From Cupriavidus basilensis (lineage in GTDB: Bacteria; Pseudomonadota; Gammaproteobacteria; Burkholderiales; Burkholderiaceae): a stretch of DNA of 64,000 bases. The stretch covers positions 1,364,001 to 1,428,000 of the forward strand of contig NZ_CP062804.1 of the NCBI RefSeq assembly GCF_008801925.2, in the 5' to 3' direction. Shown piece after piece: positions 1 to 8,220 of the stretch. Below the pieces are notes generated by a model. The model did no database searches and was not told the origin of the DNA. It saw nothing but the letters and a program-made list of their open reading frames with translations. The translations under genes and the position numbers were made by a program. Every line of letters starts with the position of its first letter. Positions within the stretch are counted from its first letter, which is position 1.

Positions 1-40
1 GCACCGAAAAGCGGGAAGCCGTGCGCGGCCCCCATGCCGG

Positions 41-412
41 CTAAGGCGGCAGCGCCAGGCTTGCCGCGGCGAACGCCGTGGCCGGTAGCGCCAGGGCCGC
101 GGCCGTGCGCGGGAAATAGGCTAGCAGCAGCACGAAGGCCAGCGCCCCGGCACTGACCGAGCCCGCCCATACCACGGCGCCTATGCTGGCGCCCCAGCCG
201 CGCAGGCAGGGCAGCGCGGCCAGGGCCAGCAGCAGCCAGCCGCAGGCGCGCAGCAGCCAGCGCGCGGGGGCGGCCGGCGGCGCGGCATTGCGCCCCCGGA
301 CCTGGCCGTGGTGCCGATCCATCGCCAGGCTGATGCTGGCCATGCCGGCATAGCAGAACGCCAGGCTGGCCAGGGCGGCGAGCGTTGGGGGCATCGAACT
401 CAGCGCCATCAT
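41..412 (-). CDS. DUF3325 family small membrane protein
   Basis: A 123-residue hydrophobic protein with about four membrane segments (roughly residues 8-28, 50-70, 76-98 and 102-120). The start is the double ATG at 412 because it overlaps the stop of the PepSY gene upstream (ATGA), showing translational coupling. The order DUF3649, PepSY, DUF3325 is a recurrent trio beside ferric-siderophore receptors in Burkholderiales, so a role in iron-siderophore handling at the inner membrane is inferred. No biochemical function is known to me. The TonB receptor usually found nearby is not inside the window; it could lie to the left. Confidence 0.75.
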   Translation of the reverse strand: MMALSSMPPTLAALASLAFCYAGMASISLAMDRHHGQVRGRNAAPPAAPARWLLRACGWLLLALAALPCLRGWGASIGAVVWAGSVSAGALAFVLLLAYFPRTAAALALPATAFAAASLALPP

Positions 413-2004
413 GCGTCTCCCAGCCCGGCCCGGCGGACCCTGGCGGCGGCCCACAGCAGCAGGGCGCCGAGGGCCAGAGCGCCGAGTTCCAGCCCCGCGC
501 TCTGCCCGTCTCCGTGTGCCAGGTAGCGCAGGATGTGCCAGCCGGTGGTGAGCGCGTTGAGCAGCGGCAAGGCCAGGCAGAGCAGGCCTGCCAGCGCCAG
601 TTGCCGGGGCCAGGCCCGGGCTGGCGGGCTTGCCAAGGCGTGGGCCGTGGCCGCCAGCCACACCGCGAAGAAGACTGCGATCTCCCACGCGTGGCGCTCA
701 GGCAGCGCCACGGGCAGCAGCCGGTTGCCCCACAGGTATCCGGCGCACGCGATCGCCAGCCCGCCGATCGCCGCGACGTTCAGGCGGTCGATGGCGCCAT
801 AGACGCGCGCGCTGGCCGCACCGAACTCCTGGGCCTTGCGGTTGGCGCGCTTGGCCGAGAACAGCAGCAGTCCGGTGGCCATCATGGCGGCGCCCGCCAA
901 TCCGCAGGCAAAGTACAGCCATTTCACCGCATAACCGCCGAAACGGGCCATGTGCAGCGTGCGCATGACCGAGCCGGCAACCAGCGGCGCGGCGCCGCCG
1001 GTGCCCAGCATTTCATCCTCGGCCTTGGTCGACAGGTAAGCGCCGCTCACGCCGTCATAGTGCAGTTCGCGCCGGGCGGCGAAGGCCAGGCCGTCGTACA
1101 GGTAGGCGCCGGCGATGGCGACGCTGGCCGTGCTGGTGCCTGGCCGTGTCACGGCGACCGATGTGATGGCGCGGTGCTCGCTGTCCGCGCCGGCGGCCAG
1201 GCGTTCGCGCGCATCAGCCAGCAGCGTGGGCAGCGCCAGCAGCGCGGCCGGCGCGCCCGGCGGCGGCAGGGCCTTGGATTCGAGCCAGCCAGCCTGGCCA
1301 AGCACGCGGAACAGCTTGGCCTCGCTGCCTTCGTAGTAGGTGCGGATGCCCGCTGGCATGGTGTCCGGCCACCAGATGACCAGCCCGGTGTAGGCGATCA
1401 TCAGCAGGAAAGGCAACGTCAGCACGCCCAGCGCATTGTGCGCATCCAGCCAGGAGCGCTGGCCCTTGCCCGGGCGGAAGGTGAAGAAGTCCTTGAAGAA
1501 GCGCTTGTGCGTGACGATGCCCGACACCATCGCCACCAGCATGACCATGGTGGCGGCAGCGATGATCCACACGCCCGCCATGCCCGCATGCAATTCGTAG
1601 TGAAAGAGCACGAAATGCTGCCCGCCCAGCGAGTCCCGTGCGGGCGGGAGCACGGTGCCGGTAATGGGGTCGAGCCGGACCTCCCGGGCTTCGCCATCGC
1701 CGCCGCTGGCCTGCCCATCCCAGTGCAGATGCATGGCGGCATCGTCGTTAGCGGGAAACTCGATCTCCCAATGGGCGGATTGCGGCGCATGGCGCTCCAG
1801 GTAGTGCTGGGCATAGGCAAGGGCGCGTTCGTTGTCTACTGCGCCGGCGGTGACTACCAGCCGTTCCGGCTGCATCCAGCGTGTGATGGCGGCGTGGAAC
1901 ACGCCCAAGGTACCGGTCAGGAATACCGCGAACAGCAGCCAGCCCAGCCACAGGCCGCACCAGGTATGCAGCCATGCCATTGATTGGCGCAAGGAGGTCT
2001 TCAT
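409..2004 (-). CDS. PepSY-associated transmembrane protein
   Basis: A 531-residue inner-membrane protein starting MKTSLRQSMAWLH. It has an N-terminal membrane helix near residues 14-36, a long periplasmic PepSY-type region, paired helices around residues 190-260, and several helices in the last 180 residues. This is the architecture of PepSY_TM/PiuB-like proteins, some of which act as ferric-siderophore reductases. The ATG at 2004 is chosen because it overlaps the stop of the DUF3649 gene (ATGA) and an AAGGAGG-like ribosome site is absent from longer starts; the open frame further upstream is antisense-type low-complexity sequence. Probable role: reductive iron release or siderophore uptake with its two small partners. 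Confidence 0.85.
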   Translation of the reverse strand: MKTSLRQSMAWLHTWCGLWLGWLLFAVFLTGTLGVFHAAITRWMQPERLVVTAGAVDNERALAYAQHYLERHAPQSAHWEIEFPANDDAAMHLHWDGQASGGDGEAREVRLDPITGTVLPPARDSLGGQHFVLFHYELHAGMAGVWIIAAATMVMLVAMVSGIVTHKRFFKDFFTFRPGKGQRSWLDAHNALGVLTLPFLLMIAYTGLVIWWPDTMPAGIRTYYEGSEAKLFRVLGQAGWLESKALPPPGAPAALLALPTLLADARERLAAGADSEHRAITSVAVTRPGTSTASVAIAGAYLYDGLAFAARRELHYDGVSGAYLSTKAEDEMLGTGGAAPLVAGSVMRTLHMARFGGYAVKWLYFACGLAGAAMMATGLLLFSAKRANRKAQEFGAASARVYGAIDRLNVAAIGGLAIACAGYLWGNRLLPVALPERHAWEIAVFFAVWLAATAHALASPPARAWPRQLALAGLLCLALPLLNALTTGWHILRYLAHGDGQSAGLELGALALGALLLWAAARVRRAGLGDA

Positions 2005-2270
2005 GGCCGGCCCTGCATCCAGTGGGCAGCGCCAGCGGCGATCAGCAGCGCCGCGGACGGTGCCAGCAGGCCCAGCCAGGCGCGGCCGGGCGTGCGTGCG
2101 GCGAAGGCCCAGAGCGCGGCGCCGGTGTAGATGGCGTAGCTGAACAGGCTGGCCGTCATGACGGCCTCGGCCCGCAAGGCCGGCAGCAAGGCGGCAGGGG
2201 CCAGGATGCTGGCCGAGGCGAGCAGGTAGCCACCCAGGATCGCCGCGCCTGTGCGCGAGGCGATCTGCAT
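2001..2270 (-). CDS. DUF3649 family membrane protein
   Basis: About 89 residues (start MQIASRTGAAILGGY) with three hydrophobic segments, matching the size and pattern of DUF3649 proteins that precede PepSY proteins in siderophore loci. It is the first gene of a three-gene overlapping operon. A longer version beginning at a TTG at 2360 is possible, since GGAAAGG lies in front of it, but the extra 30 residues are Pro/Ser/Arg-rich and unlike the family, so the ATG at 2270 is preferred. Confidence 0.65.
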   Translation of the reverse strand: MQIASRTGAAILGGYLLASASILAPAALLPALRAEAVMTASLFSYAIYTGAALWAFAARTPGRAWLGLLAPSAALLIAAGAAHWMQGRP

Positions 2271-2670
2271 GGCCTGCGAAGGGGCGGGCGAGCGCGGAGA
2301 TGGGGAGGCATGCAAGGAACGGGGAGAACGTCCAGCGTCCGGGGGCAGGCGGGAAGCCAAGGTGCGGTTTACCTTTCCGAGGGCGGGGTAAGTTAGGAGA
2401 AATGCGTTGGGACCGGTGCCGCAAAGGCTGCAGCGTCTCTGTAACCCTGATGCGCGAGATTGCGGAATCTGCCGGGGTTGCCGGTAAATCCCTGATTTGT
2501 GCTTAAAAGGTAACTTATTTGTGCCGCGGAAGCGGTTGAGGTGCTTTGGTTCGGCTGAAATAGTTGACTAGTTTTTTCATGGGGATAAAATAACTTTCAC
2601 AAACATGAAAAACAGCCGGGTATCACAGCCGCCCTCATGGGGTCGCGGCATAGCCGGCATGGAGACTGCA
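2271..2670. other. divergent intergenic region, iron operon / cupin gene
   Basis: This stretch separates the leftward DUF3649 operon from the rightward cupin gene. It becomes AT-rich after about 2500 and holds a good sigma-70 promoter facing right at 2564-2591. I did not find a convincing Fur box by eye, although the leftward operon would be expected to have one. No other gene is seen. Confidence 0.5.
2564..2591 (+). promoter_or_regulatory. sigma-70 promoter for the cupin gene
   Basis: TTGACT at 2564-2569 and TAAAAT at 2586-2591 are separated by 16 bases in an AT-rich stretch. Transcription would start near 2598. That supports the downstream ATG at 2671, which has a GGAGA ribosome site, rather than the ATG at 2605. 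Confidence 0.6.
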
Positions 2671-3069
2671 ATGACCCCCTCGTCGTCCTCACCGAGCTAC
2701 TTTGTCCGTGCCGAAGACGTGCCCGGCTACCACCCGGCCAATCATGTCGGCACGCTGAACCGCCGCATCATCGGCCGCGAGAACGTCGGCGCCACCCAGC
2801 TGGAAGTCATTCACGGCACCATCGAGCGCGGCAAAGGTGCCTTGCCGCACGCGCATCCCGGCATCGAGCAGGTCTGCTATGTGCTGGAGGGCAGGGCGCG
2901 AGCCGAGGTGAACGGGCAATCGCGCGAGCTCGGCCCCGGCGATTGCTGCTTCTTCCCGGCCGAGGCCATGCATGTGTTCACGGTGATCAGCGACGAGCCC
3001 GTGAAGCTGCTGGTGATCTACGCCCCGCCTTACGAGGAATCCCCGGATCGCGTGATCCGTCCCGCCTGA
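2671..3069 (+). CDS. cupin-domain protein
   Basis: A 132-residue single-domain cupin. The conserved motif with metal ligands H, H and E is visible in PHAHPGIEQVCYVLEGRA, and the second motif in PGDCCFFPAEAMHVF, so it should bind one metal. The start is set by GGAGA five bases before the ATG at 2671; an in-frame ATG at 2605 exists but lies almost on the predicted transcription start. It stands just before two Bug binding proteins and an acyl-CoA dehydrogenase, all rightward, and may act in the same small-acid catabolism. The substrate cannot be told from the sequence. Confidence 0.8.
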   Translation: MTPSSSSPSYFVRAEDVPGYHPANHVGTLNRRIIGRENVGATQLEVIHGTIERGKGALPHAHPGIEQVCYVLEGRARAEVNGQSRELGPGDCCFFPAEAMHVFTVISDEPVKLLVIYAPPYEESPDRVIRPA

Positions 3070-3151
3070 GGAACGCTGCCGAGCGCGCCATTTCGCCTGG
3101 GTGCCCGCACCCGATACGACGTTTGTTGTTCAAGCCTGGTAGGAGATTCCG

Positions 3152-4129
3152 ATGACACTGTGTTCCCGACGCCGTTTGCTCGTTTGCGCCGCCATCTTGA
3201 GCGCCATGCCCGCATTGGCGTGGAGCAGCACCTATCCCGCCAAGCCGATCCGCATGGTGGTGCCTTTCGCGCCGGGCGGCGCCTCCGACGTGGTGGCGCG
3301 GCTGGTGTCGCAGCGGCTGGCGGAGGCCTTGAAGCAGCCGGTGGTGGTGGAAAACCGCCCCGGCGCCAATGGCATCATCGGCACCGATATGGTCGCGCGT
3401 GCCGCCCCCGATGGCTATACGCTGCTGCTCAATACCGCTGGCGCGCAGACGCTCAGCCCCGTGCTGTACAAGGCAGGTTACGAGCCGTTGAAGAGCTTTG
3501 CGCCGATCAGCCTGATCAGCAGCATCGGTTTTGTGATGGTGGTCCACCCGTCGGTGCCGGCCAAGACCGTGCAGGAGTTCGTCACGCTGGCTCGCGCCAA
3601 GAGCCGTCCGCTGAGCTTGTCGGCCGGCAGCAGCATGATCGAGCTGATCGGGGAGACATTCAAATCCACCGCCGGCACCCCGGACGTGGTCAGTGTGTCG
3701 TACCGGGGCACCGGCCCGCAGATGCAGGCCGTGGTGGCGGGCGAGGTCGACATGACCATCGATCCCTTCAATTCGATGGCGATGATCCGGGCCGGCAGGC
3801 TGCGCCCGCTGGCCGTGCTGTCGCCCAAGCGCTCGCCGGCGCTGCCCGATGTGCCGACCATGCAGGAGGCCGGGATCCAGGGCATGAACTTCAATTCCTG
3901 GGCCGGGCTGCTGGCGCCGGCAGGCACGCCGAAGGAAATCGTCACCCGGCTGAACCAGGAAATCGTGCGGATCGTCGCGATGCCGGATATCAGGGAGCGC
4001 CTTGCCGCCATCGACTATGAGGCCGTCGGCAGCACGCCCGAGCAGTTTGCCACCATCATTGCCGACGACGCCGCGCGCTGGGCCAAGTTGGTCAAGGACA
4101 CCAATTACAAAGAGAAGACCGCACGATGA
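3152..4129 (+). CDS. Bug-family (TctC) solute-binding protein
   Basis: A 325-residue periplasmic protein with a signal peptide ending near ALAWSS and the family hallmark YPAKPIRMVVPFAPGGASD right after it, then the usual NRPGANG motif near residue 70. This is the extracytoplasmic receptor of tripartite tricarboxylate transporters. AGGAGA precedes the ATG. No TctA or TctB membrane subunit is near, which is common in Cupriavidus and Bordetella where such orphan receptors are greatly expanded. The ligand is probably a small carboxylate, by family only. Confidence 0.93.
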   Translation: MTLCSRRRLLVCAAILSAMPALAWSSTYPAKPIRMVVPFAPGGASDVVARLVSQRLAEALKQPVVVENRPGANGIIGTDMVARAAPDGYTLLLNTAGAQTLSPVLYKAGYEPLKSFAPISLISSIGFVMVVHPSVPAKTVQEFVTLARAKSRPLSLSAGSSMIELIGETFKSTAGTPDVVSVSYRGTGPQMQAVVAGEVDMTIDPFNSMAMIRAGRLRPLAVLSPKRSPALPDVPTMQEAGIQGMNFNSWAGLLAPAGTPKEIVTRLNQEIVRIVAMPDIRERLAAIDYEAVGSTPEQFATIIADDAARWAKLVKDTNYKEKTAR

Positions 4130-4221
4130 GGCGGCATGGTGCCAGGGGGCATCGCAAAGACAAAGCTGACAAGGCTAATCCACGACAACGAGATGGCTAG
4201 CCAAAAACAGGAGACAACACT

Positions 4222-5196
4222 ATGCCAAGCCTCACCACGCTGCTGCGCGCCGCGCTGCCATTACTGAGCCTCGCCGCGGCGCCGTTCGCGGCGGCGACCG
4301 ACGCTTATCCCAGCAAGCCGATCCGCATGGTGGTGCCGTTCGCCGCCGGCAGCGGCACCGACGCGGTGGCCCGCATCACCGCCAAGGAGCTCGGCGACGC
4401 GCTCAAGACCAATGTGGTGGTGGACAACCGTCCCGGGGCAAATGGCGCGATTGCCGCCGAGATCGTCGCGCAGGCCGCGCCGGACGGCTACACACTGTTC
4501 ATGACCACCAACACGACCCATTCGGCCAATCCTTCGCTGATGAAGAAGCTGCCATATGACCCGATCCGCGACTTCACCCCGGTGGCGCGCATGGGCAACC
4601 TGCCATTCATGCTGGTGGTCAACCCGAAGTTGCCGGTCAAGACCGTGGCGGACCTGATCGCCTATGCGCGCACGCATCCGGGCATGTCTTACGCCAGCGG
4701 CAACAGCACCGGCATCGTGTCGGGCGCCACGCTCGGGCGCATGGCCGGGCTGGACCTGCTGCATGTGCCGTACAAGAGCACGCCGCCGGCCATGACCGAT
4801 GTGATCGCGGGGCAGGTGCCGATGATGTTTGTCGACGTGGCGGCCGGCATTGCCAACGTGAAGGCGGGCAAGCTGCGGGCGCTGGCGGTGACCACCGCGC
4901 AGCGCAGCCGGCTGCTGCCGGAGCTGCCGCCGCTGGCCGACACGCCTGAGCTCAAAGGCTTCGATATTACGTCCTGGAATGGTGTGTTCGCGCCAGCGAA
5001 GGCGCCTGCGGAGGTGGTCGAGCGGCTCAACCGCGAGCTCTCGCGCATCGCCGCGAGCAAGGAAGTCGCCCCGCGCTTCGAAGCGCTGGGCTTTGAGGCA
5101 TTCGGGCAATCGCCCAAGCAGTTCTCCGGCTTCGTGGCCGGCGAACTGGTCAAGTGGACCAAGCTGGTCAAGGACGCTGGCATCCAGCCGGAATGA
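4222..5196 (+). CDS. Bug-family (TctC) solute-binding protein
   Basis: A second 324-residue orphan Bug receptor with a signal peptide (cleavage near AAATDAYPSKP), the VVPFAAGSGTD motif and NRPGANGAIAAE. AGGAGACAAC precedes the ATG. It follows the first receptor by 92 bases and ends 7 bases before the acyl-CoA dehydrogenase, so these two at least are co-transcribed. Pairing of a receptor with an acyl-CoA dehydrogenase suggests uptake and oxidation of one organic acid. Confidence 0.93.
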   Translation: MPSLTTLLRAALPLLSLAAAPFAAATDAYPSKPIRMVVPFAAGSGTDAVARITAKELGDALKTNVVVDNRPGANGAIAAEIVAQAAPDGYTLFMTTNTTHSANPSLMKKLPYDPIRDFTPVARMGNLPFMLVVNPKLPVKTVADLIAYARTHPGMSYASGNSTGIVSGATLGRMAGLDLLHVPYKSTPPAMTDVIAGQVPMMFVDVAAGIANVKAGKLRALAVTTAQRSRLLPELPPLADTPELKGFDITSWNGVFAPAKAPAEVVERLNRELSRIAASKEVAPRFEALGFEAFGQSPKQFSGFVAGELVKWTKLVKDAGIQPE

Positions 5197-5203
5197 GGTA
5201 GGC

Positions 5204-6376
5204 ATGAACTTTGAAAGAACCCCCGAGCAGCGCGCCATCGTCGAAGCGGTGACGCAGCTATGCAGCGACTTCGGCGCCGACTACTGGTCGGGGCTGGACG
5301 ACGAAGGCAAGTTTCCCCATGCCTTCCACCAGGCCATGGCGCAGGCGGGCTGGCTCGGCATCGCGATGCCGGAAGCATACGGCGGCGCCGGGCTTGGCAT
5401 TACCGAGGCGGCGCTGATCATGCAGACGGTGTCGGCGTCCGGCGCGGGTTTTTCCGGTGCGTCGGCCATCCATATGAATGTGTTTGGCCTCAACCCGGTG
5501 GTGGTGTTCGGCAACGACCGGCAGAAGGAGGCGGCGCTGGCGCCGCTGATCGCCGGGACCGAGAAGGCCTGCTTCGCCGTGACGGAGCCCGACGCCGGGC
5601 TGGACACCACCCATCTCAAGACCCAGGCCGTGCTGTCGGCGGATGGCGCCAGCTATCGCGTGGACGGCCGCAAGATCTGGATCTCCACCGCGCAGGTGGC
5701 CGACCGCATGCTGCTGCTGGCCCGCACCACGCCGCTGGACAAGGTGGCCAAGCCGACGCAGGGCCTGAGCCTGTTCTACACGGCGCTGGACCGCAAGCAC
5801 ATCGAGGTGCGCGAGATCCACAAGATGGGGCGCGCCGCGGTGGACTCGAACATGCTCTTTATCGACGGGTTGACGGTGCCGGTGGCCGATCGCATCGGTG
5901 AGGAAGGGCGCGGCTTCGAGTACATCCTGCATGGCCTCAACCCCGAGCGCATCCTGATTGCCGCCGAAGCCGTCGGCCTTGGCCGCGTCGCTCTGGAAGC
6001 GGCAACGCGCTATGCCAGGGAGCGCACCGTGTTCGGGCGCCCGATCGGCCAGAACCAGGGCATCCAGCACCCGCTGGCGCAAGCGTGGATGGCGCTGGAA
6101 GCGGCCGATATGATGGTGTGGAAGGCGGCCTGGCTGTACGACAACGGCAAGCCCTGCGGGGCCGAAGCCAATACCGCCAAGTACCTGGCGGCGGAGGCCG
6201 CGCACCAGGCCTGCCAGACCGCGGTCCTGACATTGGGCGGCATGGGCTATGCGCGCGAGTACCGGGTGGAGCGTTACCTGCGCGAGTCATATATCCCGCG
6301 CATTGCCCCGGTCAGCGCGCAACTCATCATGTGCCATATCGCCGAGCGTGTGCTGGGTTTGCCGAAGTCGTATTGA
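5204..6376 (+). CDS. acyl-CoA dehydrogenase
   Basis: A 390-residue FAD flavoprotein of the acyl-CoA dehydrogenase family. The FAD/substrate motif FAVTEPDAGLDTTHLKT (about residues 124-140) and the C-terminal LGGMGYAREYRVERYLRE signature (around 344-361) are both present. The start MNFERTPEQ at 5204 lies 7 bases after the Bug receptor stop with AGGTAGGC before it. It should form the alpha-beta double bond of an acyl-CoA; chain length or branching cannot be judged by eye. It is the last gene before a strong terminator. Confidence 0.93.
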   Translation: MNFERTPEQRAIVEAVTQLCSDFGADYWSGLDDEGKFPHAFHQAMAQAGWLGIAMPEAYGGAGLGITEAALIMQTVSASGAGFSGASAIHMNVFGLNPVVVFGNDRQKEAALAPLIAGTEKACFAVTEPDAGLDTTHLKTQAVLSADGASYRVDGRKIWISTAQVADRMLLLARTTPLDKVAKPTQGLSLFYTALDRKHIEVREIHKMGRAAVDSNMLFIDGLTVPVADRIGEEGRGFEYILHGLNPERILIAAEAVGLGRVALEAATRYARERTVFGRPIGQNQGIQHPLAQAWMALEAADMMVWKAAWLYDNGKPCGAEANTAKYLAAEAAHQACQTAVLTLGGMGYAREYRVERYLRESYIPRIAPVSAQLIMCHIAERVLGLPKSY

Positions 6377-6445
6377 ACTCGTTCTTGATGCATTGCCCGC
6401 CAATCCGTGCGGCGGCGCTGCCATTCTTTCAGCGATGAAAATAAT

Positions 6446-6482
6446 AAAAAACGCGCCGTATCTTCATGCGGCGCGTTTTTTA
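6446..6482. terminator. rho-independent terminator, bidirectional
   Basis: A perfect CGCGCCG / CGGCGCG stem at 6452-6458 and 6469-6475 with a ten-base loop is flanked by six A on the left and T-rich sequence on the right. It can end both the rightward acyl-CoA dehydrogenase transcript and the leftward DUF3309 gene. Confidence 0.9.
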
Positions 6483-6511
6483 TCTGGGGAAGTCAGCTTG
6501 CGCTACAGCCG

Positions 6512-6670
6512 TTACAGCCGGCCCATGACCACCAGGATCACGACGATCAGCACGACCAGGCCTAGGCCGCCGCTGGGGTAGTAGCCCCATCCCGTGCTGT
6601 ATGGCCACGTGGGCAGTGCGCCGACCAGCAGCAGGATAAGAAGGATAAGCAGGATCGTACCGATGGCCAT
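6512..6670 (-). CDS. DUF3309 family 52-residue membrane protein
   Basis: A 52-residue protein, MAIGTILLILLILLLVGALP at the N-terminus, with two hydrophobic helices around a WGYYPSGG turn. This pattern is typical of the short DUF3309 proteins common in Proteobacteria. GGAGCCAATC precedes the ATG at 6670. Function is unknown; these genes often sit near stress-related small genes, and here the neighbour is a glycine-zipper lipoprotein. Confidence 0.8.
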   Translation of the reverse strand: MAIGTILLILLILLLVGALPTWPYSTGWGYYPSGGLGLVVLIVVILVVMGRL

Positions 6671-6759
6671 GATTGGCTCCTTGACGGGTGGATCAGCGCG
6701 AGGCTCGCGCTATCTGGTTTGTGTTCTGGATCGTCGTTGATCTCGTGGTTAACTGTTGC

Positions 6760-6942
6760 TTACTTGCCCAGTTCGTGACCGATGACGCCGCCTGCCACCG
6801 CACCACCGATAGTGCCCGCGGTGCTGCCGTGCGACAGCTCATGACCCGCCACACCGCCAGCCACGGCGCCGGTAGCGGTACAACCGTTCAATCCGAACAG
6901 AAGCGCTGCGCTCGCGATGAGTGCGCTTGCCAGTCTCAACAT
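6760..6942 (-). CDS. glycine-zipper lipoprotein
   Basis: A 60-residue protein with a lipoprotein signal (lipobox LNGC, Cys at 21) followed by a glycine-zipper repeat of the form GAVAGGVAGHE...GGAVAGGVIGHE, which inserts into or packs on membranes. It resembles small OsmB/SlyB-like lipoproteins. AGGAGACCACC precedes the ATG. The role is probably envelope stress; no specific partner is visible. Confidence 0.8.
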   Translation of the reverse strand: MLRLASALIASAALLFGLNGCTATGAVAGGVAGHELSHGSTAGTIGGAVAGGVIGHELGK

Positions 6943-7189
6943 GGTGGTCTCCTACGTGAATGATGCTGCTGACGGCGCTAACGGGCGCGCCTGCCATGCT
7001 GACAAGATAGCCGGGCACGCAGTCCGGCCCAGCGGGACGGCCTCTGATACGGATGTAGGAATTGGATGACGCCGCGAGCGCGGCGTCAGGAAAGGGGGCA
7101 ACCGGGAAAAGGGCGACAGAACGGCCGACAGAACGGCCGGCGGCGCGGGCAGCACACGTGCCCGGCAGCCATTCGGTCTCAGCGCAGGA

Positions 7190-8050
7190 TCAACGCAGGC
7201 GCTTGATCAGCGAGGAGGTGTCGGCGCGGCCACAGCCGTCTTGCTGCAGGTCCGCGTAGAACTGGTCGACCACGGCGGTGACCGGCAGGCTGGCGCCGTT
7301 GCGGCGTGCCTCGTCCAGGCACAGGCCCAGATCCTTGCGCATCCAGTCCACCGCGAAGCCGAAATCGAACTTGTCTTCGATCATGGTGGGGCCGCGGTTT
7401 TCCAGCTGCCAGGAGCCGGCGGCGCCCTTGCTGATCACATCCAGCACTACCTTCATGTCCAGTCCCGCGCGCTCGCCAAAGGCGATGGCTTCGGACAGGC
7501 CCTGCAGCAGGCCGGCGATGCAGATCTGGTTGACCATCTTGGCCAGCTGGCCCGCGCCGGAGCCGCCAATGCGGGTGACGGCGCGCCCATAGGCGCCCAG
7601 CACGGCCTCGACCCGACCGAACACGGCCTCGTCGGCGCCGCACATGATGGTCAGGATGCCCTTTTGCGCGCCGACTTCGCCGCCCGAGACGGGCGCATCG
7701 ACAAAGTGCAGGCCCCGCTCGTTAGCCGCGGCATGCAACTCGCGCGCCACATTGGCGCTGGCGGTGGTGTGGTCCACGAACACGCAGCCTGCCGGTGCGT
7801 TGCTGTAGGCGCCGTCCTTGCCAGTGAGGACCGAGCGCAGGTCATCGTCGTTGCCCACGCAGGAGCAGACCACTTCGGCGTCTTGCGCGGCCAGCGCCGG
7901 GGTGGCGGCGGACTTGCCGCCGAACGCGGCGACCCACTGCTCGGCCTTGGCAGCCGTGCGGTTGTAGACGGTGACCTGATGGCCCTTGGCGGCGAGATGG
8001 CCAGCCATGTGATAGCCCATGACACCCAGGCCGATAAATGCGACGCGCAT
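7190..8050 (-). CDS. NAD(P)-dependent beta-hydroxyacid dehydrogenase (3-hydroxyisobutyrate dehydrogenase family)
   Basis: A 286-residue enzyme with the Rossmann motif GLGVMGYHMA at residues 7-16, the substrate-binding DAPVSGGEVGAQ near 120, and the catalytic-lysine region GAGQLAKMVNQ near 170. The family oxidises 3-hydroxyisobutyrate, tartronate semialdehyde and related short acids. The start MRVAFIGLG is at 8050; longer starts add sequence unlike the family. It is a single gene between two unrelated units, so the substrate is open. Confidence 0.9.
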   Translation of the reverse strand: MRVAFIGLGVMGYHMAGHLAAKGHQVTVYNRTAAKAEQWVAAFGGKSAATPALAAQDAEVVCSCVGNDDDLRSVLTGKDGAYSNAPAGCVFVDHTTASANVARELHAAANERGLHFVDAPVSGGEVGAQKGILTIMCGADEAVFGRVEAVLGAYGRAVTRIGGSGAGQLAKMVNQICIAGLLQGLSEAIAFGERAGLDMKVVLDVISKGAAGSWQLENRGPTMIEDKFDFGFAVDWMRKDLGLCLDEARRNGASLPVTAVVDQFYADLQQDGCGRADTSSLIKRLR

Positions 8051-8220
8051 GACTTGAATACTCCGAAGCCCGCGTTGGCGGCGGGCGAGTGGTTGGCCAG
8101 GTGGGCAGTCCACCGAAGCCGGGAATGCTGCCATTCTTGCACTGCAACGTCAACAAGCGGTGCCGCGCGAAATTGTTGTGCGCACGCGCATGTCGGGGGC
8201 GGCGCGGCGGTCGACAAGCT

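Noticed and set aside
385..1983. A 532-residue open frame antisense to the PepSY gene
   Set aside because: It is composed of Gly/Gln/Arg/His repeats without any domain, and arises because GC-rich coding DNA lacks stops in the opposite frame; the leftward gene has clear membrane segments.
2605..2670. Extended start for the cupin protein
   Set aside because: The predicted transcription start (about 2598) would leave almost no leader, and GGAGA marks the ATG at 2671.
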